From NCBI GenBank assembly GCA_029098205.1, contig JAQXNW010000029.1, positions 1-7,535 of the forward strand: DNA of 7,535 nt. Direction: 5' to 3'. This document shows, one piece after another, positions 1 through 5,930 of this stretch. This DNA is from Eubacteriales bacterium. GTDB taxonomy: Bacteria; Bacillota; Clostridia; Peptostreptococcales; Anaerovoracaceae. Within the stretch, counting starts at the first letter, position 1. Each line of letters starts with the position of its first letter. The position numbers were made by a program, and so were the translations under genes. A model generated the notes under the pieces. That model saw nothing but the letters and a program-made list of their open reading frames with translations. It did not search any database and was not told the origin of the DNA.

Positions 1-900
1 AGTGTCCAGGCTGATATCGGTATCCGCCAGTTTCTCGAAATAGGTTACAATGCTCGTTGAATCGTCATCATAATGACCGTCTGCTTTCAGCGACTTTAGA
101 AGCTCATAGAACTGTGCGCTCATCGGAACCGGACAGTCAATTTGATCCGCGGTTTTCAGCACATTGCGAATGTCCTTCATGATTACTTTGATCGTCGCGC
201 TGGGCGTGAAATCATGTTCCTTCATGCGGAGCGTCTTTGAATCCATGACAGCGCTTCCGGCGAATCCGGTATGGATCGCGCCATAGACAACCTCCGGATC
301 AACACCGGCCTTCGACGCGAAGACCAGTCCTTCAGCTAGTGTTGCGATGTTGATGTTGCAGATAATTTGATTGCAGAGCTTCACGACGGAGCCGGAACCA
401 ATTTTTCCGACCCGTCTTACGGATCCGCCGTAAGCAGAGAAATACGGAGCCAGTTCTTCGAACAAATCCGGATCTCCGCCGCACATGACGGCCAGGTTTC
501 CATCGATTGCCCCTGTTTCGCCGCCGGAGACCGGCGCGTCCATGAACCGGACTCCCCGCGCAGCCAGTTTTTCTTCACACAAACAGCTTTCCTGCGGCGT
601 GACGCTGGAATGGTCTACAACAATTTTTCCCTGTTTTAAGTGCGCCGCCATGTTTCCGCTTCCGAAGAGAATGTCACGTACGATGGATCCGTTTGGAAGA
701 ATCGTCAGGATCAAATCACAATTTTCCGCAATCGTCTCATAATCGCCGCTGTGCGCGCCGAGTTTCTGAAGTTCTTCGACTTTCTCCGAGTCAAGATCGA
801 AAACTGTGACGTCAAAGCCCTCATTCACCAGATGAGAAGCCATAGGCTTCCCCATGATTCCAAGGCCGATAAATCCTATTTTTTTCTTATATTTTTCCAT
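1..900 (-). CDS. NAD(P)-dependent beta-hydroxyacid dehydrogenase (3-hydroxyisobutyrate dehydrogenase / tartronate-semialdehyde reductase family), 3' end cut by window
   Basis: Three hundred codons are open from ATG 898-900 to the window edge with no stop; family members are about 290-300 residues, so only the last few codons are missing. Seen: an N-terminal Rossmann dinucleotide motif GFIGLGIMG (residues 9-17), with D35 at the end of the second strand; the substrate-loop motif DAPVSGG (121-127); and the catalytic block GKIGSGSVVKLCN (165-177), with the family's catalytic lysine at K174 and N177. D35 at that position tends to favour NADH, which is an inference. Family knowledge: cytosolic enzymes that reversibly oxidise small beta-hydroxyacids such as 3-hydroxyisobutyrate, D-glycerate from tartronate semialdehyde, or 4-hydroxybutyrate. 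The substrate cannot be read from sequence. A ribosome site (AAAGGTG) lies about 8 nt before the start. It follows the glutaredoxin gene by 70 nt with no terminator between, so cotranscription is likely. Confidence 0.9.
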   Translation of the reverse strand, partial: MEKYKKKIGFIGLGIMGKPMASHLVNEGFDVTVFDLDSEKVEELQKLGAHSGDYETIAENCDLILTILPNGSIVRDILFGSGNMAAHLKQGKIVVDHSSVTPQESCLCEEKLAARGVRFMDAPVSGGETGAIDGNLAVMCGGDPDLFEELAPYFSAYGGSVRRVGKIGSGSVVKLCNQIICNINIATLAEGLVFASKAGVDPEVVYGAIHTGFAGSAVMDSKTLRMKEHDFTPSATIKVIMKDIRNVLKTADQIDCPVPMSAQFYELLKSLKADGHYDDDSTSIVTYFEKLADTDISLDT

Positions 901-970
901 AAATCCGGCACCTTTGAAGTACGATACGCTTTTATCCTTTATTGATTTTGAAATAATCAGCAGTGCTTCA

Positions 971-1294
971 TCAGCAGTTCTTTCCGTCAATGCTGCAGGC
1001 GCTTCCAGCGGTTTCCGGTTCGTACTGGATATCCTGGATTCCTTCGTCCCTAAGATACTGCTCCCAGTCCAATGTCATGGAATGATCTTCCCGAACGATG
1101 GTCGGAATCCCGACTGTATGGCCGCTTCGAACCTCCTGATACAGGTCGTCGGTGTCCCGGAGAGCCAGAAATTCCTTTAGATTCGGCATTGATGCGGTGA
1201 CATCCACGTAATCATAAGGGATGCTGTGCGCGTCCAGATTCCGCTTCAGATTCCTGCAGTCGATGCAGTGCGGGCTTGCATAAATTTTAATCAT
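971..1294 (-). CDS. Glutaredoxin-like thiol-disulfide protein with C-terminal cysteine tail
   Basis: A 107-residue protein with a thioredoxin fold of glutaredoxin type. Seen: strand 1 followed by the redox motif C10-I-D-C13 at the start of helix 1; and the cis-proline segment TVGIPTIV with P64, the position that contacts the bound thiol in glutaredoxins. The tail (residues about 96-107) adds C100 and C107 in the pattern CSIDGKNC. It has no signal peptide, so it is cytosolic. Role, from family: reducing disulfides or glutathione-like mixed disulfides, or acting as a redox carrier for a partner enzyme; the partner is unknown. An upstream TTG at 1318 keeps the frame open, but ATG 1294 is chosen because AGGAGG sits 6 nt before it. 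It is the first gene of a probable two-gene operon with the hydroxyacid dehydrogenase. It could also be annotated simply as a glutaredoxin-related protein. Confidence 0.8.
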   Translation of the reverse strand: MIKIYASPHCIDCRNLKRNLDAHSIPYDYVDVTASMPNLKEFLALRDTDDLYQEVRSGHTVGIPTIVREDHSMTLDWEQYLRDEGIQDIQYEPETAGSACSIDGKNC

Positions 1295-1299
1295 CGTGA

Positions 1300-1305
1300 G
1301 CCTCC
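1300..1305 (-). promoter_or_regulatory. Ribosome binding site of the glutaredoxin gene
   Basis: Read on the minus strand the sequence is GGAGG, 6 nt before ATG 1294. It fixes the start there rather than at the in-frame TTG 24 nt upstream, which has no comparable site. Confidence 0.85.
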
Positions 1306-1394
1306 TGTATTTTTTCAATGTGGAAAAAATTGTTGTTCAGAGAGTTCGGATTCTGCGAATATTTTGAATCCTTACCCTGTGATTCTTTGTAGAT

Positions 1395-1403
1395 ATTATA
1401 GCA
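1395..1403 (-). promoter_or_regulatory. Extended -10 promoter for the glutaredoxin-dehydrogenase operon
   Basis: The minus strand reads TGCTATAAT: a perfect TATAAT with the TGn extension. No good -35 hexamer stands 16-18 nt upstream (the best is GATTAT), which is typical of extended -10 promoters. Transcription would begin near 1388, giving a leader of about 94 nt. That leader holds a small inverted repeat, GGATTC/GAATCC (1348-1353 and 1366-1371, 12-nt loop), of unknown meaning. Confidence 0.65.
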
Positions 1404-1468
1404 CGGAGCGGATGTGAATAATCCGGAAAAAGATTTTTGGAAGGTCCAGTATAGCGGCGGATGTGTAT

Positions 1469-1496
1469 TTGTGATAGTCTTAAATTTATGGATAAC
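1469..1496 (+). promoter_or_regulatory. Possible promoter of the flavin oxidoreductase gene
   Basis: TTGTGA (1469-1474) and GATAAC (1491-1496) are separated by 16 nt; each matches four of six consensus bases. Transcription would start near 1503, about 24 nt before the ATG. It is the best candidate I find in the 232-nt divergent gap, but it is weak. I see no convincing operator dyad around it. Confidence 0.35.
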
Positions 1497-1512
1497 TAAT
1501 TTTCCGTGTCAT

Positions 1513-1517
1513 GGAGG
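1513..1517 (+). promoter_or_regulatory. Ribosome binding site of the flavin oxidoreductase gene
   Basis: GGAGG lies 9 nt before ATG 1527. An in-frame GTG at 1506 lies upstream of this site, so the ATG is the supported start. Confidence 0.85.
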
Positions 1518-1526
1518 ATAAATAAA

Positions 1527-2513
1527 ATGAAGAAATTGGCAACAAAACTGGACGTCGGAAATTTGACTTTGTCTGGCCGGTTCGTGATCCCACCGATGGC
1601 GGTGGAGACGGCTCCTTATGGATTGGTAACGGATGCGACAAAGGCACATTATCAGACGATTGCCGAAAAGAGCGGTGCGGCGCTGATTCTCACAGAGCAT
1701 TTCTATGTGGATTATCTGGGGAAAGCGTCCCGCAAGCAGCTTTCCGCGGCTGACGATTCCGTGATCCCTGGAATGAAAGTGCTGACGGACGCGGTGCATA
1801 CGTCTTCCCGCAGCAAATTTTTCTGCCAGATCAGCCATGCCGGCCGGCAGTCATCGCCGAAGTTCACGCAGCATACTTTGATGGCGCCAAGCCCGATTGC
1901 GAAGCCGGGGCTTTCTTTCGTTCCGCAGGAGATGAGCGAGGAGCAGATTCAGGAGGAAGTCTGGCGCTTCGGTCAGGCCGCGCGAAGAGTAAAAGCGGGA
2001 GGATTTGACGGTGTGGAAATCCATGCGGCGCATGGGTATCTTCTGAATCAGTTTTATTCGCCTCTTTCGAATCAGCGCACGGATGAGTACGGTCCGCAGT
2101 CGGTGGAGAACCGGATGCGCTTCCTCATTCAGGTGGTTCGTGAGGTAAGAAAGCAGGTCGGGGATGATTTCCCGATTGCAGTTCGTTTCGGAGGATGCGA
2201 TTATACCGAAGGCGGTTCGACCATTCAGGATGCCGCAGATGGCGCGGAGCTACTCGAAAAAGAAGGCATCGATCTTCTGGACATTTCCGGCGGACTGATC
2301 GGATTCACGCGTCCGGACGGAAAGAGCGACGCCGGATTTTTCAAGGATATGTCGCTGGAAGTGAAGAAGCGTGTTGATCTTCCGGTGATCCTGACCGGCG
2401 GAGTGAAGTCGATGCAGGACGCGGAAGCGTTGCTGGAGGAAAACGCCGCTGATTTGATCGGCGTCTGCCGTGCGCTGTTCTTTAATCCGGACGGAAGCCG
2501 GAAAAAGTGGTAA
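1527..2513 (+). CDS. Old Yellow Enzyme family NADH:flavin oxidoreductase (FMN-dependent ene-reductase type)
   Basis: A 328-residue single-domain TIM barrel. Seen in order: PPMA at residues 22-25 with T28 near the flavin; HAGRQS at 104-109; the hallmark block VEIHAAHGYLLNQF from 163, with H166 and H169 (flavin/substrate-binding histidines) and Y171; SNQRTDEYG at 181-189; R220 in AVRFG; and TGG at 290-292 plus GVCRALF at 312-318 for FMN phosphate. Family knowledge: the cytosolic enzyme takes hydride from NAD(P)H to FMN and reduces activated C=C bonds or related electrophiles; the physiological substrate is unknown. The YqjM-type cysteine near the flavin is not evident: the aligned segment is AVETAPYG. 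The protein stops soon after the phosphate loop, a little short for YqjM-like enzymes (about 338), and the usual GRA of that loop reads C314-R-A. There is no iron-sulfur or second flavin domain, so it is not a 2,4-dienoyl-CoA reductase type. Confidence 0.9.
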   Translation: MKKLATKLDVGNLTLSGRFVIPPMAVETAPYGLVTDATKAHYQTIAEKSGAALILTEHFYVDYLGKASRKQLSAADDSVIPGMKVLTDAVHTSSRSKFFCQISHAGRQSSPKFTQHTLMAPSPIAKPGLSFVPQEMSEEQIQEEVWRFGQAARRVKAGGFDGVEIHAAHGYLLNQFYSPLSNQRTDEYGPQSVENRMRFLIQVVREVRKQVGDDFPIAVRFGGCDYTEGGSTIQDAADGAELLEKEGIDLLDISGGLIGFTRPDGKSDAGFFKDMSLEVKKRVDLPVILTGGVKSMQDAEALLEENAADLIGVCRALFFNPDGSRKKW

Positions 2514-2542
2514 CAATCGGTAAAATAGAAGAATATACGTGG

Positions 2543-2593
2543 AAAAAGGCTGCTGGCTCCGGCATGATTTTTGCTGAAGCCAGCAGCCTTTTT
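2543..2593. terminator. Bidirectional intrinsic terminator between the oxidoreductase gene and dapL
   Basis: AAAAAGGCTGCTGGCT (2543-2558) is the exact reverse complement of AGCCAGCAGCCTTTTT (2578-2593), with a 19-nt loop. The A tract on one side and T tract on the other provide a U run for transcripts from either direction. It lies 30 nt after the plus-strand gene and 20 nt after the minus-strand dapL stop, so it ends both convergent units. Confidence 0.93.
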
Positions 2594-2613
2594 ATGCACA
2601 CATTCATTTTATG

Positions 2614-3828
2614 CTACAGATTCTTGATCCGCTCCAGTGCGCGGATAGAATTTTCGTAAGTCCCGAACGCGGTAAGTCGGAAATATCCCTCTCCGCTGGG
2701 GCCGAAGCCGGATCCTGGCGTTCCGACGATGTTCGCTTTTTCAAGAAGGAAATCGAAGAAATCCCAGGAAGACATGCCGTTCGGCGTTTTCAGCCAGATG
2801 TATGGGGAATTGACGCCGCCGTAAGCGTTGTAGCCAAGATCGCTAAGACCGTCTTTGATGGCGTGCGCATTCTTCATATAGCTGGCAACCTGCGCGGAAA
2901 CCTGCGCGCTTCCTTCCGGGCTGTAAACCGCTTCGCCGGCGCGCTGCACGATGTACGGAGCGCCGTTGAACTTCGTTCCGTGCCGGCGGGCCCACATATC
3001 CCGGAGCGAAACGCCGCCCTGCTTAAGATCCTTCGGAACAACGGTGAAGCCGAGTCTGAGACCGGTGAATCCTGCTTTCTTGGAGAAAGAGCGGATTTCG
3101 ATGGCGCATTCCCGGGCTCCGTCGCATTCATAGATCGAGTGCGGGACATTGTCTTCGGTGATATACGCTTCATATGCCGCGTCGTAAATGATGACGCAGC
3201 CGTTCCTGTTCGCGTAATCGACCCAGCCCTGCACTTCATCCTTCGTCATGGAGGTTCCCGTCGGGTTGTTCGGAATGCACAGATAAATGATATCCGGTGT
3301 TTTCTCCGGGAAATCCGGGACAAAGTTATTTTCAGCAACCGAAGGCATGTAGATTAGCTCGCTCCATTTTTCGGATTTCGGATCAAAGGTTCCCAGCCTT
3401 CCGCCCATAACGTTGGAGTCCACATAAACAGGGTAAACCGGATCGGTTACCGCGACAATATTGTCCTCGGAGAACAGCTCCTGAATATTTCCGGAATCCG
3501 ATTTCGCACCGTCCGAGATGAAGATTTCATCGGCAGCGATGTCGCATCCTCTGGCTTCGTAATCGTTTTTCCGGATCGCTTCCCGGAGGAATTCATATCC
3601 AAGATCCGGAGCGTATCCGTGGAATGTTTCGGCATTCCCCATTTCGTCCACGGCTTTATGAAGCGCGCTTATGATCGCCGGCGCGATCGGCTGCGTCACA
3701 TCGCCGATCCCGAGCCGGATAATATCCGCGTCCGGGTTCTCCTTCTGATATGCTGCGACTTTCTTCGCAACGGTGCTGAAGAGATAGCTTCCGGGAAGCT
3801 TCTGATAATTTGCATTGACTGTAAACAT
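2614..3828 (-). CDS. dapL: LL-diaminopimelate aminotransferase
   Basis: 404 residues, the usual length for the family (about 400-410). Function from family: a PLP enzyme that converts tetrahydrodipicolinate plus glutamate directly to LL-diaminopimelate, bypassing the acylated intermediates of the DapD/DapC/DapE route. Seen: the N-terminal signature NANYQKLPGSYLF (5-17); IRLGIGDVTQP (37-47); the cofactor asparagine region PNNPTGT (186-192); DAAYEAY (216-222); the Schiff-base lysine K250 in SFSKKAGFTGLRLG; and GSGFGPSGEGYFRLTAFG near the end (372-389), with the carboxylate-binding arginine R384. ATG 3828 is chosen because the family begins there and AAAGGA stands 6 nt before it; an upstream in-frame start would overlap dapF. 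It is the second gene of the dapF-dapL operon, 19 nt after dapF, and is followed by the terminator at 2543-2593. Confidence 0.96.
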   Translation of the reverse strand: MFTVNANYQKLPGSYLFSTVAKKVAAYQKENPDADIIRLGIGDVTQPIAPAIISALHKAVDEMGNAETFHGYAPDLGYEFLREAIRKNDYEARGCDIAADEIFISDGAKSDSGNIQELFSEDNIVAVTDPVYPVYVDSNVMGGRLGTFDPKSEKWSELIYMPSVAENNFVPDFPEKTPDIIYLCIPNNPTGTSMTKDEVQGWVDYANRNGCVIIYDAAYEAYITEDNVPHSIYECDGARECAIEIRSFSKKAGFTGLRLGFTVVPKDLKQGGVSLRDMWARRHGTKFNGAPYIVQRAGEAVYSPEGSAQVSAQVASYMKNAHAIKDGLSDLGYNAYGGVNSPYIWLKTPNGMSSWDFFDFLLEKANIVGTPGSGFGPSGEGYFRLTAFGTYENSIRALERIKNL

Positions 3829-3847
3829 TTTCTTTCCTTTCGTCTCG

Positions 3848-4702
3848 TCAGGCGGAAAAGTCCGGGAGCTCAATGTCGCCGGAGAAAACTTCCGTCGCAG
3901 GACCGGTCATATAGATTTCATTATGGGCACGGTCGTATTCAATAATGAGATGTCCGCCAAGAAGTTCGATGTCGACGGTGTCCTCTGTACGCCCTGTGAG
4001 CGCCGCCGCGCATCCGACCGCTGTCGCACCGGTTCCGCATGCCAGCGTCTCTCCGGATCCGCGCTCCCAGACGCGCATGCGGAGGTGGGTCCGATCGAGT
4101 ACATTTACGAATTCGGTATTGACCCGTTTCGGGAAAATCGGCGCGTTTTCAAAATTCGGACCGATAGCGGGAAGATCCATGTCCCGGACATCCGGTTCCT
4201 GGAAGATCACGCAGTGCGGATTTCCCATGGAGATGCAGGAAGCGGTATATTCCTTCCCGGCAACTTTGATTGGTTTATCAATCAGAGTTTCTTCAGAGGC
4301 TATTACAGGAACCTTCGCCGCTGTGAGCTCCGGAGTGCCCATGCTGACTCTGACCTTTTCAATCTTTCCGTCCGCGCCGGGCGTCATTTTCAGGGTTTTG
4401 ATTCCGGCCAGCGTCTCCACGCGGATGACCGTCTGATTGGTCAGATGATGGTCGTAGACGTATTTTCCGACGCAGCGGATTCCGTTTCCGCACATCTCGC
4501 CGCGGGATCCGTCCGCGTTATACATGATCATCTGGAAATCCGCGGTTTCCGAAGGAGCGATCAGAATCAGTCCGTCGGATCCAATGCCGAAGTGACGGTC
4601 GCTGATAAAGATCGCGGTCTGCTCCGGGTTTGGGATCATCTTTTTTGTAACGTCGACATACACATAGTCGTTGCCGGCACCTTGCATTTTCGTGAATCGC
4701 AT
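3848..4702 (-). CDS. dapF: Diaminopimelate epimerase
   Basis: 284 residues, a full-length two-lobed PLP-independent epimerase. It interconverts LL- and meso-diaminopimelate in the cytosol, supplying peptidoglycan and the lysine pathway. Seen: the start MRFTKMQGAGNDYVYVD typical of DapF; the first catalytic cysteine C71 in the block NADGSRGEMCGNGIRC (63-77); the second, C222, in ERGSGETLACGTGATA (213-228); and substrate-contact elements N161-P (GNPH) and N195. Both thiol acid/base residues are present, so the enzyme should be active. ATG 4702 is chosen over an in-frame TTG at 4726 because the family starts here and TCTCCC on the plus strand (GGGAGA on the coding strand) sits about 5 nt before it. 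It is the first gene of the operon, under the strong promoter at 4748-4776. Confidence 0.97.
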   Translation of the reverse strand: MRFTKMQGAGNDYVYVDVTKKMIPNPEQTAIFISDRHFGIGSDGLILIAPSETADFQMIMYNADGSRGEMCGNGIRCVGKYVYDHHLTNQTVIRVETLAGIKTLKMTPGADGKIEKVRVSMGTPELTAAKVPVIASEETLIDKPIKVAGKEYTASCISMGNPHCVIFQEPDVRDMDLPAIGPNFENAPIFPKRVNTEFVNVLDRTHLRMRVWERGSGETLACGTGATAVGCAAALTGRTEDTVDIELLGGHLIIEYDRAHNEIYMTGPATEVFSGDIELPDFSA

Positions 4703-4747
4703 ATTGTCTCCCGCTGTAATTCTCAAGAACTTATATTCGTGAATAAA

Positions 4748-4776
4748 ATTTTAACATTTCAGGTTTATAGTGTCAA
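4748..4776 (-). promoter_or_regulatory. Strong sigma-A-type promoter of the dapF-dapL operon
   Basis: Read on the minus strand: TTGACA (4771-4776), 17 nt, TAAAAT (4748-4753), with TGT just before the -10, which adds an extended -10 element. Transcription would begin near 4741, giving a leader of about 39 nt. That is too short for a lysine riboswitch, so no lysine-responsive leader is present here. Confidence 0.85.
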
Positions 4777-4852
4777 CGAACTTGTGGTTTGACCATAAAA
4801 ATCCAGAAGAAAATATGGGAAAATTCGAAAGCGCAGTAAAATAAAAAGGGCG

Positions 4853-4875
4853 TTCATTAACAAAAGTTAAATGAA
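4853..4875. repeat. Inverted repeat upstream of the mntP promoter (possible operator)
   Basis: TTCATTAAC (4853-4861) and GTTAAATGAA (4866-4875) are reverse complements apart from one extra base, with an AAAA spacer. The dyad ends 6 nt before the -35 of the mntP promoter. This position would suit a regulator such as a manganese sensor, but I do not recognise the sequence as a known MntR site. Confidence 0.35.
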
Positions 4876-4881
4876 TTAGCA

Positions 4882-4911
4882 TTGACTAACGATAGGAGCA
4901 GGCCGTATAGT
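4882..4911 (+). promoter_or_regulatory. Promoter of mntP
   Basis: TTGACT (4882-4887) and TATAGT (4906-4911) are separated by 18 nt; both match five of six consensus bases. Transcription would start near 4918, leaving only about 30 nt before the start codon. This leaves no room for the yybP-ykoY manganese riboswitch often found before manganese exporters. Confidence 0.7.
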
Positions 4912-4935
4912 ATGAGACAAAACTAAGTTGCCACT

Positions 4936-4941
4936 GGAGGG
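4936..4941 (+). promoter_or_regulatory. Ribosome binding site that sets the TTG start of mntP
   Basis: GGAGGG stands 6 nt before TTG 4948. The first in-frame ATG encodes M18 inside the first conserved membrane motif, so the TTG is the real start. Confidence 0.85.
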
Positions 4942-4947
4942 CGGATT

Positions 4948-5553
4948 TTGAATTCTTACTTTTTCCTGAACAGTGTCCTGCTGGGCATCGGGCTTGCAAT
5001 GGACGCATTTTCAGTTTCGATCGTAAATACGATGAACGACCCGGGAATGAAAATGCGGCATACGCTGAACATGGCGGCGGTGTATGCCGCTTTCCAGTTT
5101 GCGATGCCGCTGACCGGATGGTTTCTGGTTCATACAGCAGCGCGGTATTTCCGGATTTTTGAACGGGCTGTGCCGTGGATCGCGTTATGTCTTCTCCTTT
5201 TTCTCGGCGGGAAAATGCTTCTGGAGGGTGTCCGGAAGGACGCTGCCGAAGAGCTTGAAAAGGAATTGGCAGAGGAACAGAATGAGAGAAGAAAGCTTGG
5301 GCGCTGGACGCTGGCGGTCCAGGGAATCGCGACGTCGATTGACGCTTTGTCGGTCGGGTTTACGATCTATTCGTATAATGCCGTCATGGCCTGCGTGGCT
5401 TCTTTTCTGATCGGAATCGTAACCTTTGGGATCTGTCTGGCAGGCGCGGCGATCGGAAGGCGCGTCGGAAAGTGGGTGACGAACTTCGCCAGCATTCTGG
5501 GAGGGATCATTCTGATCGGAATCGGAATCGAAATTTTCGTGCGCGGTATATGA
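4948..5553 (+). CDS. mntP: Manganese efflux pump MntP
   Basis: 201 residues, slightly longer than the E. coli protein (188). Function from family: an inner-membrane exporter that lowers toxic cytosolic Mn(II). Seen: two related halves. The first has GLAMDAFSVSI (15-25) and the second has ATSIDALSVGF (128-138); their aspartates D19 and D132 match the conserved membrane aspartates needed by E. coli MntP. Six hydrophobic segments can be drawn (about 5-25, 40-62, 74-92, 120-140, 146-170, 180-198). A charged loop (about 96-117, rich in E, K and R) joins the halves. The start codon is TTG, supported by GGAGGG 6 nt upstream. It is transcribed from its own promoter. No convincing terminator follows, so transcripts may run on into the leader and ATPase genes. 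Its neighbours suggest a metal-homeostasis cluster. Confidence 0.94.
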   Translation: MNSYFFLNSVLLGIGLAMDAFSVSIVNTMNDPGMKMRHTLNMAAVYAAFQFAMPLTGWFLVHTAARYFRIFERAVPWIALCLLLFLGGKMLLEGVRKDAAEELEKELAEEQNERRKLGRWTLAVQGIATSIDALSVGFTIYSYNAVMACVASFLIGIVTFGICLAGAAIGRRVGKWVTNFASILGGIILIGIGIEIFVRGI

Positions 5554-5572
5554 TCAGCATTTTACGAAGATC

Positions 5573-5595
5573 CGCTTAATTTACAATCATAAGCG
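5573..5595. repeat. Inverted repeat framing the -35 of the first leader promoter
   Basis: CGCTTA (5573-5578) and TAAGCG (5590-5595) are perfect 6-bp arms separated by 11 nt that contain TTTACA, the -35 box of promoter P1. In DNA it resembles an operator. As RNA at the end of mntP it would be only a weak hairpin without a U tract. Confidence 0.4.
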
Positions 5596-5608
5596 TCTGT
5601 GGTAAAAT
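5580..5608 (+). promoter_or_regulatory. Promoter candidate P1 upstream of the leader RNA
   Basis: TTTACA (5580-5585), 17 nt, TAAAAT (5603-5608), each with five of six consensus bases. The start would be near 5615, giving a leader of about 350 nt before the DUF6110-like gene. Confidence 0.6.
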
Positions 5609-5619
5609 TTTAACAGAGA

Positions 5620-5675
5620 CAGAAAAAAGGATCGAATCGATCTGATTGTATTGATTTACATCGATCTCTTTTCTG
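5620..5675 (+). other. Hairpin with bulges between P1 and the structured leader
   Basis: CAG (5620-5622), AAAAG (5625-5629) and GATCGA (5630-5635) pair with TCGATC (5661-5666), CTTTT (5668-5672) and CTG (5673-5675). This makes 14 base pairs with an AA bulge on one side and a T bulge on the other. No U tract follows directly, so I do not call it a terminator. It overlaps promoter P2. Confidence 0.45.
5636..5667. repeat. Direct repeats of ATCGATCT over promoter P2 (possible operator)
   Basis: ATCGATCT occurs at 5636-5643 and again at 5660-5667, a 24-bp period, and a further GATCGA precedes the first copy at 5630-5635. ATCGAT is itself a palindrome, as expected for half sites of a dimeric regulator. 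The second copy abuts the -35 hexamer of P2, so binding would occlude it. Confidence 0.4.
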
Positions 5676-5685
5676 GATATATAAT
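5655..5685 (+). promoter_or_regulatory. Promoter candidate P2 upstream of the leader RNA
   Basis: TTTACA (5655-5660) is followed after 17 nt by TATATA (5678-5683), or after 19 nt by TATAAT (5680-5685). Transcription would begin near 5691. RNA made from here to the terminator would be about 240 nt long. Confidence 0.55.
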
Positions 5686-5691
5686 TTCATA

Positions 5692-5930
5692 TTGTTTTCG
5701 TCTAATCTGGCTGTATCCGCGGATTAAGGGCTGCCGCGCCCAGCTTTTAGATTTAGATTGAGTACGGAGGACGAACATCCGTACTTGCAGATACCTGTGC
5801 TGCAGAAGCGGCGCGTTTATGGCAGGGTTTGGCGAAATACCTGGTATCTTCCGGATCATAACAAGAATGTGCATAGGTCCGCAGGAACTCAGTACTGCGC
5901 TGAAGTCCTGCGGGCCGTCTTTGTTTTTTG
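5692..5930 (+). ncRNA. Candidate structured leader or small RNA of unknown class
   Basis: No protein gene fits here, but the sequence is rich in pairing. (1) 5701-5713 pairs with 5741-5757 through TCT/AGA, AATCT/AGATT and GCTG/CAGC, enclosing CGCGG/CCGCG (5718-5722 and 5734-5738). (2) AGTACGGA (5761-5768) pairs perfectly with TCCGTACT (5778-5785) around a 9-nt loop. (3) AGATACC (5789-5795) pairs with GGTATCT (5843-5849), enclosing CTGC/GCAG. (4) An intrinsic terminator ends the element. It is preceded by two promoter candidates and lies directly before the DUF6110/ATPase genes, so it may be a cis-acting attenuator sensing a metal or other signal; a free small RNA is the alternative. Expected signatures of T-box, M-box, yybP-ykoY, NiCo, cobalamin, TPP, 6S, SRP, tmRNA and RNase P RNAs are not visible by eye. 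The exact 5' end is an estimate. Confidence 0.5.
5876..5929 (+). terminator. Intrinsic terminator immediately before the DUF6110/ATPase genes
   Basis: GGTCCGCAGGA (5876-5886) pairs along 11 bp with TCCTGCGGGCC (5906-5916; one U-G pair). Then come a 2x2 internal loop, TCAG/CTGA and a 7-nt loop. A T-rich tract (5918-5929, ending in six T) follows two nt after the stem. It lies 25 nt before the next ribosome site, the layout of an attenuator. CCTGTG (5794-5799) could instead pair with CGCAGG (5880-5885), which would break both this stem and hairpin 3 of the leader. Confidence 0.8.

Noticed and set aside
1469..1486. TTGTGA followed by TTAAATT as a Rex or CRP-like operator before the flavin oxidoreductase gene
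   Set aside because: Only one half resembles such a site and there is no symmetric second half.
2611..3357. Plus-strand open frame of 248 codons
   Set aside because: It is antisense to dapL, whose motifs are complete. The translation shows no domain and is an artefact of high G+C coding sequence.
3815..4792. Plus-strand open frame of 325 codons
   Set aside because: It runs antisense through dapF and the dapF promoter, has no ribosome site and resembles no family.
4929..4937. GCCACTGG resembling a cobalamin riboswitch box before mntP
   Set aside because: Only these few bases match. The predicted transcript leader is about 30 nt and cannot hold the riboswitch, so it is coincidence.
5692..5930. 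6S RNA, manganese (yybP-ykoY), magnesium M-box, NiCo or T-box identity for the leader
   Set aside because: I looked for the conserved sequence blocks of each and found none, and the ends do not pair into one long 6S-like hairpin. The class is left open rather than named; a covariance-model search would decide.
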